64,000 nucleotides of DNA from positions 62,001 through 126,000 of the forward strand of contig CAJYHN010000012.1 in assembly GCA_913774665.1 (NCBI GenBank). The letters are read 5' to 3'. Origin of the DNA: an uncultured Microbacterium sp. (GTDB lineage: Bacteria > Actinomycetota > Actinomycetes > Actinomycetales > Microbacteriaceae). A program made the translations under genes and the position numbers. Numbering within the stretch: the stretch's first letter is position 1; each line of letters begins with the position of its first letter. Below are positions 48,297 through 56,259 of this stretch, one piece after another. Below the pieces are notes generated by a model. That model saw nothing but the letters and a program-made list of their open reading frames with translations, made no database searches and had not been told where the DNA came from.

Positions 48297-50033
48297 GTGC
48301 ACGAGCAGACCCCGGCCTCACGGCGTGCGCTGCGTGCACAGGATCCCTCCCCTCGCGCGGCGGCCTCCGGCGACTTCGGGCCCGCCCTGTCGACGACAGG
48401 CGACCTGGGCCCGGCCCTCTCGGTTCCGGATGCCACGTCCCCGGCCGTCCGTTCGGAGTCGGCGGCGCACGCCGCATCCGCCCCGGCGGCGCACGACGCG
48501 CCAGCCCTCGCGGCGCACGACGCGCCAGCCCTCGCGGCGCACGGCGCATCCGCCCCCGCGGCGCACGACTCCGCGGCGACCGGCTCCCTCACGGGCGGGG
48601 CATCCGCCGCGGCAACCGAGTCCGCGGCATCCCCCTCCCCCTCCGGCGGCGCCCCCGCCGTGACAGGCGAGCCATCTGCCCCCGCGAGTCCCCTTCCGGT
48701 CGCGCTCGGCGCACTGCTGTGGGTCGATCCCGACAATGCGGCCGCGCCGCGCCCGGCCCCCGCTTTCGTCGTTTCGGGTGCCACGTCCCGCTCCGCGGAT
48801 CTGCTCGCCGGCGCCCGTCGGCCGATCCTTCGCCCCGGCACGGTCGTTCCCACACTTCTCTTCGCGCTGATCATCGCCGCGTACGCCGCGACGACGCTGC
48901 TGTGGCCGTTGAATGCCGTCATGCCGACGACCCGCCCCGTGGCCGTGCAACCGATCGCCGCCGCCGCGGCGGTTCCGGCGTGGCCCACCGAGGGCGAAGC
49001 GGCGATCGCCATCGACGGCGTCCCCGACACCCTGACGTCGTCGGCCAGCGCGCCCGAGTCGATCGCGAGCATCACCAAGATCGTCACGGCGCTCGTCGTT
49101 CTCGACCGACTGCCCCTCGCCCCGGGAGAACAGGGCAAGAGCTACGACTTCACGCAGGCCGACAGCGCCGACTACTGGCAGTACCGGGCTCGGGGCGAAT
49201 CCTCGCTCGACGTCCCGGCCGGCGGCAGCCTGACCCAGCTGCAGATGCTCCAGGGCATGCTCATCGCCTCCGCGAACAACTACGCGCAGCGTCTGTCGAC
49301 GGACCTCTTCGGAACGGATGCCGCCTTCTCGGCCGCCGCGACCCAGTACCTCGCCGAGCGGGGCATCGAGGGCATCACGATCGTCAACCCCACCGGGATC
49401 GAAGCCGGCAACACCGCGACCCCCGCCGCCCTCATCGCCCTCGCCGAGCGGGCGCTCGCCAATCCCGTGATCGCCGAGATCGTGCGTACCCCCGAATTGA
49501 CTCTGCCCGGGGCCGGCACGTTCAAGAACGGCAACGCTCTGCTGGCCGACCCCGGAGTGGTCGGGGTGAAGACGGGCACGCTCGACGCCTGGAACCTGCT
49601 CACCGCGAAAGACATCACCGTCGGAGCCGCCACCGTCCGCGCGTACGCCGCCGTGCTCGGCCAGCCCGGGCCCGACAGCCGCAACCAGGCCGCGCGCGAC
49701 CTCTTCGCCCGCATCGAGCAGGAACTGCAGCCGAAGCCCTCGGTGCCCGCCGGGACGCTGGTCGGCAAGGCCGAGACGCTGTGGGGTCCCGACATCGATC
49801 TCGTGACCGCGTCCGATGCCACGGTCGTGCTGTGGAACGGCGGCGCGGCTCAGACCTCCACGTCCTTCAGCCTCGGCGATACCACCGCAGCGGGCTCGAC
49901 CGTCGGGACGCTCACCGCGACCGGTCCGGTCGACGCCGACACGGTCGATGTGAAGCTCACCGGCGAGATCGACCCGCCGAGCCCCTGGTGGCGCCTCACC
50001 CACCCTCTCGATCTCTTCGGCCTGAACGACTGA
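48297..50033 (+). CDS. D-alanyl-D-alanine carboxypeptidase (S11/PBP family)
   Basis: A 578-residue membrane-anchored peptidase that trims peptidoglycan stem peptides. Seen: a cytoplasmic disordered N-terminus of about 190 residues rich in Ala/Pro/Ser/His with AAHDAPAL repeats; one helix (TVVPTLLFALIIAAYAATTL); then the extracytoplasmic domain with ASITKIV (Ser258, Lys261), SANNYAQ (Ser325) and VGVKTGT (Lys425). The long N-terminus is unusual for DacA/DacC types. The GTG start is preceded by TAGCGT at 6 nt. A GntR gene follows after 3 nt. Confidence 0.92.
   Translation: MHEQTPASRRALRAQDPSPRAAASGDFGPALSTTGDLGPALSVPDATSPAVRSESAAHAASAPAAHDAPALAAHDAPALAAHGASAPAAHDSAATGSLTGGASAAATESAASPSPSGGAPAVTGEPSAPASPLPVALGALLWVDPDNAAAPRPAPAFVVSGATSRSADLLAGARRPILRPGTVVPTLLFALIIAAYAATTLLWPLNAVMPTTRPVAVQPIAAAAAVPAWPTEGEAAIAIDGVPDTLTSSASAPESIASITKIVTALVVLDRLPLAPGEQGKSYDFTQADSADYWQYRARGESSLDVPAGGSLTQLQMLQGMLIASANNYAQRLSTDLFGTDAAFSAAATQYLAERGIEGITIVNPTGIEAGNTATPAALIALAERALANPVIAEIVRTPELTLPGAGTFKNGNALLADPGVVGVKTGTLDAWNLLTAKDITVGAATVRAYAAVLGQPGPDSRNQAARDLFARIEQELQPKPSVPAGTLVGKAETLWGPDIDLVTASDATVVLWNGGAAQTSTSFSLGDTTAAGSTVGTLTATGPVDADTVDVKLTGEIDPPSPWWRLTHPLDLFGLND
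48485..48560. repeat. 24-bp in-frame repeats in the carboxypeptidase gene
   Basis: GCGCACGACGCGCCAGCCCT then CGCG occurs twice head to tail, with a third, diverged copy. It encodes AHDAPALA units. Copy-number change would keep the frame. Confidence 0.75.
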
Positions 50034-50036
50034 GCG

Positions 50037-50393
50037 ATGGATCTCTTCGTGGATGCCACCTCGCCGACGCCGCCGTTCGAGCAGGTGCGGACGCAGGTCA
50101 TCGCGCAGATCGACGCCGGCGAGCTCGTCGCGGGGACGCGTCTACCGCCCGTTCGGGCTCTGGCGGCGGAGCTCGGTCTCGCCGCGAACACCGTCGCGCG
50201 CGCCTACAAAGAACTCGAGGAGGCGGGCTACGTCGAGACGCGCGGCCGGGCCGGCACGTTCGTGAAGGGGGCCGATGCGGCCTCCGCTCGCGCCGCCGGT
50301 GCGGCGCGCACGTACGTCGAGACCGTGCGCCGCCTCGGGGTCTCGGCGGACGATGCGGTCGAGTTCGTGCGCGCGGCGCTGCGCGATCGGTGA
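50037..50393 (+). CDS. GntR-family regulator (YtrA type)
   Basis: A 118-residue short GntR regulator. Seen: PFEQVRTQVIAQIDAGELVA then LPPVRALAAELGLAANTVAR (winged helix) and AYKELEEAGYVETRGRAGTF, followed by only a short helical tail of the YtrA kind. Separated from the carboxypeptidase stop by 3 nt, so co-transcribed. YtrA-type proteins usually control transporters or cell-envelope stress genes; the target here is unknown. Confidence 0.9.
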   Translation: MDLFVDATSPTPPFEQVRTQVIAQIDAGELVAGTRLPPVRALAAELGLAANTVARAYKELEEAGYVETRGRAGTFVKGADAASARAAGAARTYVETVRRLGVSADDAVEFVRAALRDR

Positions 50394-50451
50394 GCGTTGC
50401 GGCTCGCCGGCGTTTCGCGGGTGGGTCCGGCCGGAGCCGAATGAGGCGAGT

Positions 50452-50835
50452 GGAGCGTCGGTCGGGCTGAGTCGCGCGAGGTAGGTGGAGCGTCGGATCG
50501 GCCGAGCCGTGCAAGGCGGGTGGAGCGTCGGTCCGGCCGAGCCGTGCAAGGCGGGGGAAGCGTCGGTCCGGCCGCGCCGTACAAGGCGGGCGAAGCGTCG
50601 GTCCGGCCGAGCCGTGCAAAGCGGGGGAAGCGTCGGTCCGGCCAAGCCCCACAAGGCGGGGAAAGCATCGGTCAGGCCGAGCCCCACAAGGCGGGTGAAG
50701 CATCGGTGCGGCCGAGCCGGACAAGGGGGGGAAGCGTCGGCCGGGCCGAGCCCTGCAAGGCGGGTGGAGCGTCGGCCGGGCCAAGCCGCACAAGGCGGGC
50801 GAAGCGTTGGCCGGGCCGAGCCGTACAAGGTGGCT
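50452..50835. repeat. 35-bp minisatellite, 11 units
   Basis: Units begin at 50452, 50487, 50522, 50557, 50592, 50627, 50662, 50697, 50731, 50766 and 50801; the period is 35 bp except one of 34. Consensus: GAAGCGTCGGTCCGGCCGAG then CCGTGCAAGGCGGGG. Units differ at several positions. The period is not a multiple of three, and both strands stay open without a credible start, so it is probably non-coding. Confidence 0.85.
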
Positions 50836-51160
50836 GAGTCCGCCGAAGCCACCGGCCAGGCGGGTTGCGCCGCCCCCGCGTGCGCTCACGGCGGGTGAGC
50901 CCGTCAGCTCACCGGTCGCGGCGGGACGTCACCCCGCTCGCACACGCGGTGGCTGAGGCCGTAGAAGCCATCGACCAGGCGGGACGTCATCCCGCATGCG
51001 TTCAGGATCGCTGAGCCCATCGACGCCACCGATCACGGCTGCTCCCGACCCGTCAACTCTTCCTCACCAAGGGGCCCCCGCCCCCGCTCCTCCACAGCCC
51101 TTCTCCGTGAGAACTTATCCCCACCTGGGGTTTTCTCCCCGTCCCAATGTCGGAGGTCGC
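50836..51160. repeat. Degenerate longer repeats and promoter region before the HNH gene
   Basis: GGTGGCTGAG-x-CCG-x-GAAGCCA-x-CG-x-CCAGGCGGG occurs near 50829 and again near 50950, with a weaker third copy near 51008; GCGGGACGTCA with CCCGC follows twice. The stretch from about 51050 lacks repeats and leads into the HNH gene promoter. No gene seen. Confidence 0.55.
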
Positions 51161-51163
51161 CGC

Positions 51164-51169
51164 TAGCAT
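51164..51169 (+). promoter_or_regulatory. -10 hexamer TAGCAT for the HNH gene (leaderless)
   Basis: TAGCAT lies 6 nt before the ATG at 51176. Confidence 0.5.
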
Positions 51170-51175
51170 GCACAC

Positions 51176-52519
51176 ATGCACGACGGCTCCTCCCCGACGA
51201 ACCCCACCGACGGACCCCGCGTCCTCTCGGCTCTCGTCGACGAGGTCCGCCGCGCCAGTGTGGCCCTCGCTGCAGCCGACGCTGCGCGCACCCGCGCCCT
51301 CGCCGAGGTCGGCCATCTCGCCCTCGACGTCATGGCGGGACAGTGCGCGTCTTCCCGCGCCGCCGAGCTCGCCTTGCGCGAGGTGGCATCCGAAATCGCC
51401 GCAGCTGAGAACCTCTCCGACCGCACTGTGCAGACCCAGATCACCCGGGCGATGACCCTCGTCGACGACTACCCCGACACGTTGTCGGGGTGGGAATCCG
51501 GAACCTTGACCCGCACCCACGTGAACAACATCCTCGATGTCGGCTCACCCCTCCCCGTCGAGGTGCGGGAGCAGTTCGACGCCCTCGCTGTGAGCACCGC
51601 TGAGGGCCTCAGCCCCGGGCGTCTCCGCTCACGCCTCGCCGCCCTCGCCGAACGCCTGCACCCCACCACCCTCACCGAGCGTCATCACCGCGGCCGCGAC
51701 ACCCGATGCGTGAGGATCGCGACCGGCCCAGACGGAATGTCGGACCTCGTCGCCACCCTCCCCACCGTCCTCGCGGTCGGAATTCACGACCGCCTCACCC
51801 TTCAAGCCAGAGCCCTCATCGACGCCCGCCTCGACGACCCCCAGGCTGCTTGCGACGAACGCACCACCGCGCAGCTCCGCGCCGACATCCTCGCCGACCT
51901 GCTCCTCACCGCAGCACCCGAAGCCGACCCCACCCGCACCGACGACGGTCCCGGCGCCCTCGGAGCCATTCACGCCCGCGTCCAGGTCGTCGTCCCGGCC
52001 CTCACGATCCTCGACCCCACCGCCGAGAATCACGACCCCGCCGAACTCATCGGGCACGGCCCCCTCGACGCCGCCACCGCCCGCGCCCTCGCCGAGACCA
52101 CCGCCCTCCCCTGGGACCGCGTCATCACCCACCCCATCACCGGCGCCGTCCTCCACACCGACACCTACCACCGCACCACAGCCATCGACCGCTACCTCCG
52201 CGCTCGTGACCGCCGCTGCCGTTGGCCCGGGTGCACCGTCCCGGCCATCCGCTGTGAAGTCGACCACACTCAGGATCACGCCCTCGGCGGCCCCACCCAC
52301 GTCGCAAACCTCGCCCACCTCTGCCAACGGCACCACACCCAGAAGCAGTTCACTCGCTGGACCGTGAAACAACTTCCCGGCGGAATCCTCCAATGGACCA
52401 GCCCCACCGGCCGCACCTACACCGACGAACCCCTCCCCTACTCCCCTGCAGTCCGCTTTCTGCCCGACGACCCACCCCCGCCCGACCCTGATGTCGACGG
52501 CACACCCCCACCCTTCTGA
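51176..52519 (+). CDS. DUF222/HNH endonuclease-signature protein (13E12 type)
   Basis: A 447-residue protein. Seen: an N-terminal all-helical DUF222 region (about 15-290) with LALREVASEIAAAENLSDRT, and a C-terminal HNH domain with CRWPGCTVPAIRCEVDHTQD, then HALGGPTHVANLAHLCQRHH (two Cys plus the DH-x-N-x-H metal site). These are multicopy, poorly understood actinobacterial proteins, sometimes linked to mobile DNA. Here it stands alone beside a minisatellite. The start is supported by a -10 at 6 nt. Confidence 0.9.
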   Translation: MHDGSSPTNPTDGPRVLSALVDEVRRASVALAAADAARTRALAEVGHLALDVMAGQCASSRAAELALREVASEIAAAENLSDRTVQTQITRAMTLVDDYPDTLSGWESGTLTRTHVNNILDVGSPLPVEVREQFDALAVSTAEGLSPGRLRSRLAALAERLHPTTLTERHHRGRDTRCVRIATGPDGMSDLVATLPTVLAVGIHDRLTLQARALIDARLDDPQAACDERTTAQLRADILADLLLTAAPEADPTRTDDGPGALGAIHARVQVVVPALTILDPTAENHDPAELIGHGPLDAATARALAETTALPWDRVITHPITGAVLHTDTYHRTTAIDRYLRARDRRCRWPGCTVPAIRCEVDHTQDHALGGPTHVANLAHLCQRHHTQKQFTRWTVKQLPGGILQWTSPTGRTYTDEPLPYSPAVRFLPDDPPPPDPDVDGTPPPF

Positions 52520-52840
52520 CGCGCGGCCTGTCCCCGCGGGGAGCCTCTTATGCAGGCCCGGGCGCTTCACGCTCAACTCGTTCGGCGGGGTCTCTTGGCA
52601 GCGCTGTTGTTGTCAGCCGATGACAGGTTCTCCGCCCGCTGCGGGCCACATCGAGTCTCTGTTTTGAGGTGCGGCTCAAGCAGCGAGCCGATCGCGCGAG
52701 GGAAGAGGGGCGGCTGCTGTGGATAACTGGTGTGCTCGATCGGGCGGATGCGCCATCATTGACTCGCCAGCGAAACCGGGGGGCGACGCTCACAGCGACG
52801 GTCAGGATCCCCGTTCGTGCCGCGCGAAAGGAACCTGGAC
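52520..52840. other. 321-bp intergenic region before the mycosin cassette
   Basis: Holds a CCCCGCGGGG palindrome just after the HNH stop, and a perfect DnaA-box-type TGTGGATAA at 52718-52726. The promoter of the cassette should be here, but no confident -35/-10 pair was seen. Composition is less GC-rich than the surroundings. Confidence 0.5.
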
Positions 52841-53242
52841 ATGAACGTAATGATCCGCGTCGAAGACGGAGTGGGCGACTACCACGTCTCGCGCATCCGT
52901 CGAGCGAGCGACGAGCTGCCCGACGACGCCGTGATCACCGTCGTCCACGGCAATCGCGAAGAGGACGCTCCCGAGGCTTACACGAAGAAGCTCGAGGGTG
53001 TCGCCGCCGAGATCGCGGCACGGGTGCAGGAAGTCCGCGAGTTCGCCCTGCGTAATGCCGACGCGCTCGCACAAGCCGTCGCCCTACTCCGCGAGCGCGA
53101 CGAGATCAGCGCCAGTGAAGCGCGAAGCGCGGCTGCGCTCATCGACGAGATCGCTAACGGGACGACTCTCGCGGTCCCCCCAACACAAACCTCCACTCCT
53201 TCCAGCGATGCCGCTGCCGCAAGGTCAGGATTTGGCGGATGA
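52841..53242 (+). CDS. Small helical protein of the mycosin cassette
   Basis: A 133-residue protein I do not recognise. Seen: a short beta-like start (MNVMIRVEDGVGDYHVSRIR), a long amphipathic helical middle (about residues 45-105, alternating Ala, Glu, Arg, Leu) and a disordered Thr/Ser/Ala tail. The size and helix content recall WXG100-like type VII partners, but no W-x-G is present. GAAAGGAA precedes the ATG at 52841. Its stop overlaps the start of the mycosin gene (ATGA). Confidence 0.6.
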   Translation: MNVMIRVEDGVGDYHVSRIRRASDELPDDAVITVVHGNREEDAPEAYTKKLEGVAAEIAARVQEVREFALRNADALAQAVALLRERDEISASEARSAAALIDEIANGTTLAVPPTQTSTPSSDAAAARSGFGG

Positions 53243-54570
53243 GGCCCCGCTTAAGAACTCGCCTGATGGCGGGCCTCGGCGCCGCCGCAATGGCGGTGGC
53301 CCTCGTCACGGCTCCCACGGAGCCTGCGACCGCCACAACTACCGGTGACTGGTGGTACGACGCGTACGGTGTGGCCGCCCTCCATGCCGAGGGGTGGACG
53401 GGCGCCGGCGTGAAGGTCGCCGTGATAGACAGCAATATCAACCCCGATCTCCCCGTCTTCGCGGGACGCAATCTGAAAGTCGACCCTCGTCCACTCTGCG
53501 CGGAAGTTTCCGCACCGACCACGACAGAACGCACTGTGGGCGCCGGACACGGCGCGACCGTGGTGGCACAGATCATCGGTAGTGGACAAGGACCCGGCAG
53601 TATCCGTGGAATTGCGCCCGACGCAGAGGTGACGTTCTACAGCCTCGGAACTCAGACGGACGATGAGCCCTGCACGGCCGCCGAGTACGGGGATCAGCTC
53701 ACCGCTGTCGCACTCGGCGTGCAGCGTGCCCTCGACGATGGCGCCCAAATCATCACGACTTCAGTCGCCGGGGGGAAGGAGCCTGGAGACTCGGACGTCA
53801 TCGCGAACGCCATTGCCAAGGGCGTCATCGTGATCGCTTCGGGCCCAAATCCGACCACACGAGACCTCGCCGGACTCCGCGAATATCAAGGCGTGATCGT
53901 CGCATCGGCGGTCGACGAGGCGGGCCGATTGAATACCTATGACGATGGTCGCTCGCTGGTCTATCCGCGCACCACCGTGGTCGCCCCCGGAGTAGGCCTC
54001 ACCACGGTGGGTAGCTCTAGCGGCGGCTGGGACAGCGCGGGACGAGGCTCGGGATCATCCTTCGCGGCGCCTCTCGTCGCTGGAACTCTAGCCCTGGCAG
54101 AGCAGCGCTCGCCTGATGCCACGTCCAACCAGCTGATGCAGGCGCTGCTCCGGAATACAGGCAGGGAACCGCATGAATTGTCGGATGACCGGACCAGTGG
54201 TTTTGGCTTCGGTTTGGTGTGGCCGGCCAACATCGTTCGAGTCGACGCCACGACATACCCCGACGAAAATCTTCTGCTCGGACGAGTCGAAGCGACTCCG
54301 ACCGCTGCGCAGATCGCAGACGCCGCGGCACGGGCCTCCGCGTATCCTCCGGTGACAGAACCATCCACGACATCCCCGGCAGAAGTTAATCCTCGGTCTG
54401 ACGACAGCCCGACGAGCACTCAGGAAATGTTGAATATCACGCTGGTCGCCGTCTCGATCGGGTTCGGCTTGGTGGTCATCGCAGCCGGGGCGATAACAGT
54501 CATCATCGTGATGAGAAGCCGAAGGAAACGTTTTCTACAGGACCCACCAGAGAAAGTTGAGCAGCCGTGA
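53239..54570 (+). CDS. Mycosin-like subtilase (type VII secretion-associated serine protease)
   Basis: A 443-residue membrane-anchored S8 protease. Seen: signal peptide (to about residue 32); catalytic Asp64 in AVIDSNIN, His104 in GAGHGATVVAQII, Ser274 in GSGSSFAAP; the oxyanion region reads IASGPNP rather than the usual AxGN; a Pro/Ser/Thr-rich stretch (about 355-395); a C-terminal helix (NITLVAVSIGFGLVVIAAGA) and a basic tail. Mycosins face the outside and process or stabilise type VII secretion systems. It is coupled by overlaps to the genes on both sides. Codon use looks less GC-biased than neighbouring operons. Confidence 0.88.
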   Translation: MRPRLRTRLMAGLGAAAMAVALVTAPTEPATATTTGDWWYDAYGVAALHAEGWTGAGVKVAVIDSNINPDLPVFAGRNLKVDPRPLCAEVSAPTTTERTVGAGHGATVVAQIIGSGQGPGSIRGIAPDAEVTFYSLGTQTDDEPCTAAEYGDQLTAVALGVQRALDDGAQIITTSVAGGKEPGDSDVIANAIAKGVIVIASGPNPTTRDLAGLREYQGVIVASAVDEAGRLNTYDDGRSLVYPRTTVVAPGVGLTTVGSSSGGWDSAGRGSGSSFAAPLVAGTLALAEQRSPDATSNQLMQALLRNTGREPHELSDDRTSGFGFGLVWPANIVRVDATTYPDENLLLGRVEATPTAAQIADAAARASAYPPVTEPSTTSPAEVNPRSDDSPTSTQEMLNITLVAVSIGFGLVVIAAGAITVIIVMRSRRKRFLQDPPEKVEQP

Positions 54571-55955
54571 CCGGTCGTTACGAGCAAGCGTTGATGAATC
54601 TCGCCGAAGGTGGAGCGCCGTTCGACGTGCCCGTGGCTCGAGATCTCGTTGAAAAGCTGAGCTCCCTCAAGAATGTTGTCTCGGGCGCAGCTCAGCTTCC
54701 GGGTATCGAAGGCGAGGCCGCCGAGGCGGCGAAAGCAAAGTTCGCCGCGGCGGCGGAGACAATCGGGCAGCAGATCACGTATCTGGAGGGGTCTCTCGAC
54801 GAGGCCCTCCGCCTCGCGAATGGCCAACGGGACGCGGCCAGGGAAAAGCTCTCGGCCTTACCCGCGGGGAGCCTGTCGGGAGGCCAAGAGACCGTCGTCC
54901 GTTCGGCCGCGGTGGGGACGACGCTATTCCTCGGACCTATCTCGCTGCTGGCTGGAGAGGGAGCTGTACAGGCATTCAACGCCTATCTCGCGCAACAGCG
55001 CGAACAACAGGCAGAGGGCGACTTCACCACCATCAGCCAAACTCTGAACGGAATGTCCCCTCCGACGCCGCCTCCGGCCGCGCTCTCCAGTGACGGCGGG
55101 CGGGCCGTTGAGCTAGAGGAAGATGCGGCCGATCCGAGCACGGACAATCCGGGCGAACGGCCATTCGGCGGCGGCGGCCGAGATGGATATGCAAGTTTCC
55201 CTGTCCCTCGTGGCCCCGCGCCTTCCGGTGGAGTTGAGGTCCCCACCTCACCGCCTGCGCATCTCCTCCCTGCTCCCGATACCCCGCGTGGCCCCGGCAT
55301 CGACCTCGGACAGGTTCCCCCGCACTACACCCCGCCGACGCCGGACGGCTCGATCTCGGGTATCGGCACCCTCCCCGGACATGTCTCCGGCCCTGGCTCG
55401 ATCGGAGGCTTCTTTCCCGGCGGGATCTCCGGGGGCGGGGCAGGCCTCGGCTCGGGCCTCTCGGCCGGACTCATCGCAGGGGGCGGTGGCGCAGCGGCCC
55501 TCAGCCGGTTGAGCTCGGGGACAGGTTTGAACACCACGGCCGCCGGACGCCCCGTCAGCGGGAGCGGAGGACTCCTCGGCAAGAGCGGAACCACGGCTAC
55601 CGGTGCCGGGCTCGGCGGACGCTCGGGCACTGGCTCCCTGGGCGGCGGCGCAGGCGGCACGGGCACATCCGGAACCGGCGCGAACGCCGCCGCGGCCGGA
55701 AGCCGTGGAATCGGAACGACGGCCACCACCGGTGGAGCCGGCGGCGGCACGGCGGGCGGCGGCACGGCGGGCGGCGGCACGGCGGGCGCCGCCGGCAGCA
55801 GGGGCGCCGGAGGGATGGGCTCGGGCCCGGGCTCACGCTCCGATCGCCGCGACGAGCGACGCGGTCTCGGCGGCCCCATCGCCCCTCGCCTCGAAGACGA
55901 CGAAGAGACCGGCCCCCGTTCCGAGAACGCCGCCGCGGGCTCGCGCGACGACTGA
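54567..55955 (+). CDS. Gly-rich protein with helical, WXG-like N-terminus
   Basis: A 462-residue protein. Seen: a helical N-terminus (about 1-170) with VVSGAAQLPGIEGEAAEAAK, where I-E-G takes the place of W-x-G between two helices, and a hydrophobic stretch (AVGTTLFLGPISLLAGEGAV); then a Pro-rich part and a long Gly/Ala/Thr/Ser-rich region with GGGTA repeats; and a charged tail. There is no signal peptide. The plan (helical hairpin, disordered Gly-rich tail, mycosin neighbour) suggests a type VII secretion substrate such as the EspB/PPE-like class; this is inference. GTG start overlapping the mycosin stop. Confidence 0.7.
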   Translation: MTGRYEQALMNLAEGGAPFDVPVARDLVEKLSSLKNVVSGAAQLPGIEGEAAEAAKAKFAAAAETIGQQITYLEGSLDEALRLANGQRDAAREKLSALPAGSLSGGQETVVRSAAVGTTLFLGPISLLAGEGAVQAFNAYLAQQREQQAEGDFTTISQTLNGMSPPTPPPAALSSDGGRAVELEEDAADPSTDNPGERPFGGGGRDGYASFPVPRGPAPSGGVEVPTSPPAHLLPAPDTPRGPGIDLGQVPPHYTPPTPDGSISGIGTLPGHVSGPGSIGGFFPGGISGGGAGLGSGLSAGLIAGGGGAAALSRLSSGTGLNTTAAGRPVSGSGGLLGKSGTTATGAGLGGRSGTGSLGGGAGGTGTSGTGANAAAAGSRGIGTTATTGGAGGGTAGGGTAGGGTAGAAGSRGAGGMGSGPGSRSDRRDERRGLGGPIAPRLEDDEETGPRSENAAAGSRDD

Positions 55956-55957
55956 GG

Positions 55958-56166
55958 CGCGGCATCCGAAGCGCGGCATCCGAAGCGCGACATCCGAAGC
56001 GCGGCAGCCCAAGCGCGGCATCCGCAGCGCGACATCCGAAGCGCGGCGTACGGAGTGCGGCATCCGAAGCGCGACATCCGAAGGCCGACATCCGGAGCGC
56101 GACATCCGAAGGCCGACATCCGGAGCCCGACATCCGAAGCGCGACATCCGAAGGCCGACGACCTGC
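55958..56166. repeat. 14-bp tandem array, 14 units plus a partial one
   Basis: Unit CGCGGCATCCGAAG, varying mainly between CGCGGC, CGCGAC and GCCGAC at the start, runs without gaps from 55958 to 56153 with a decayed copy after. It begins 2 bp after the Gly-rich gene stop and ends just before the TPP riboswitch promoter region. The core contains the GGCATCC heptamer that is frequent throughout the window. Confidence 0.88.
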
Positions 56167-56182
56167 TAGCGTGCCAGGCAGT

Positions 56183-56255
56183 GACACGGGGTGCCCGCGA
56201 GGGCTGAGAACACACCCGTCGAACCTGATCTAGTTCGTACTAGCGAAGGGATGTC
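56183..56255 (+). ncRNA. TPP riboswitch upstream of thiM
   Basis: ACACGGGGTGCCC, GAGGGCTGAGAACACACCCG, then GAACCTGATCTAGTTCGTAC and TAGCGAAGGGATGTC match the TPP aptamer; GACA at 56183 and TGTC at 56252-56255 close the P1 stem. GAAGGG inside the 3' part is the only ribosome site for thiM, 9 nt before ATG 56260, so ligand binding would hide it. Confidence 0.93.
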
Positions 56256-56259
56256 GCGA

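Noticed and set aside
50452..50835. CRISPR-like array (11 units of about 35 bp)
   Set aside because: The whole unit is repeated, with scattered differences; there are no constant repeats separated by unique spacers, and no cas genes nearby.
50098..50889. Long minus-strand frames across the 35-bp array (about 236-263 residues) read as repeat proteins
   Set aside because: The 35-bp period changes frame each unit, several overlapping frames are open at once, and there is no ribosome site or recognisable domain.
51176..52519. The HNH/DUF222 gene as part of a mobile element or homing intron
   Set aside because: No terminal repeats, target-site duplication, integrase or intron structure were visible; the gene has its own promoter.
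52718..52726. Origin of replication
   Set aside because: A single DnaA box on each of two promoters, with no cluster of boxes and no dnaA or dnaN nearby.
55958..56166. CRISPR or coding repeat from the 14-bp array
   Set aside because: Units are contiguous with no spacers, and open frames on both strands have no start with a ribosome site.
56191..56259. Earlier thiM starts (56191 or 56251)
   Set aside because: Both lie inside the TPP aptamer; only the ATG at 56260 is at a proper distance from GAAGGG.
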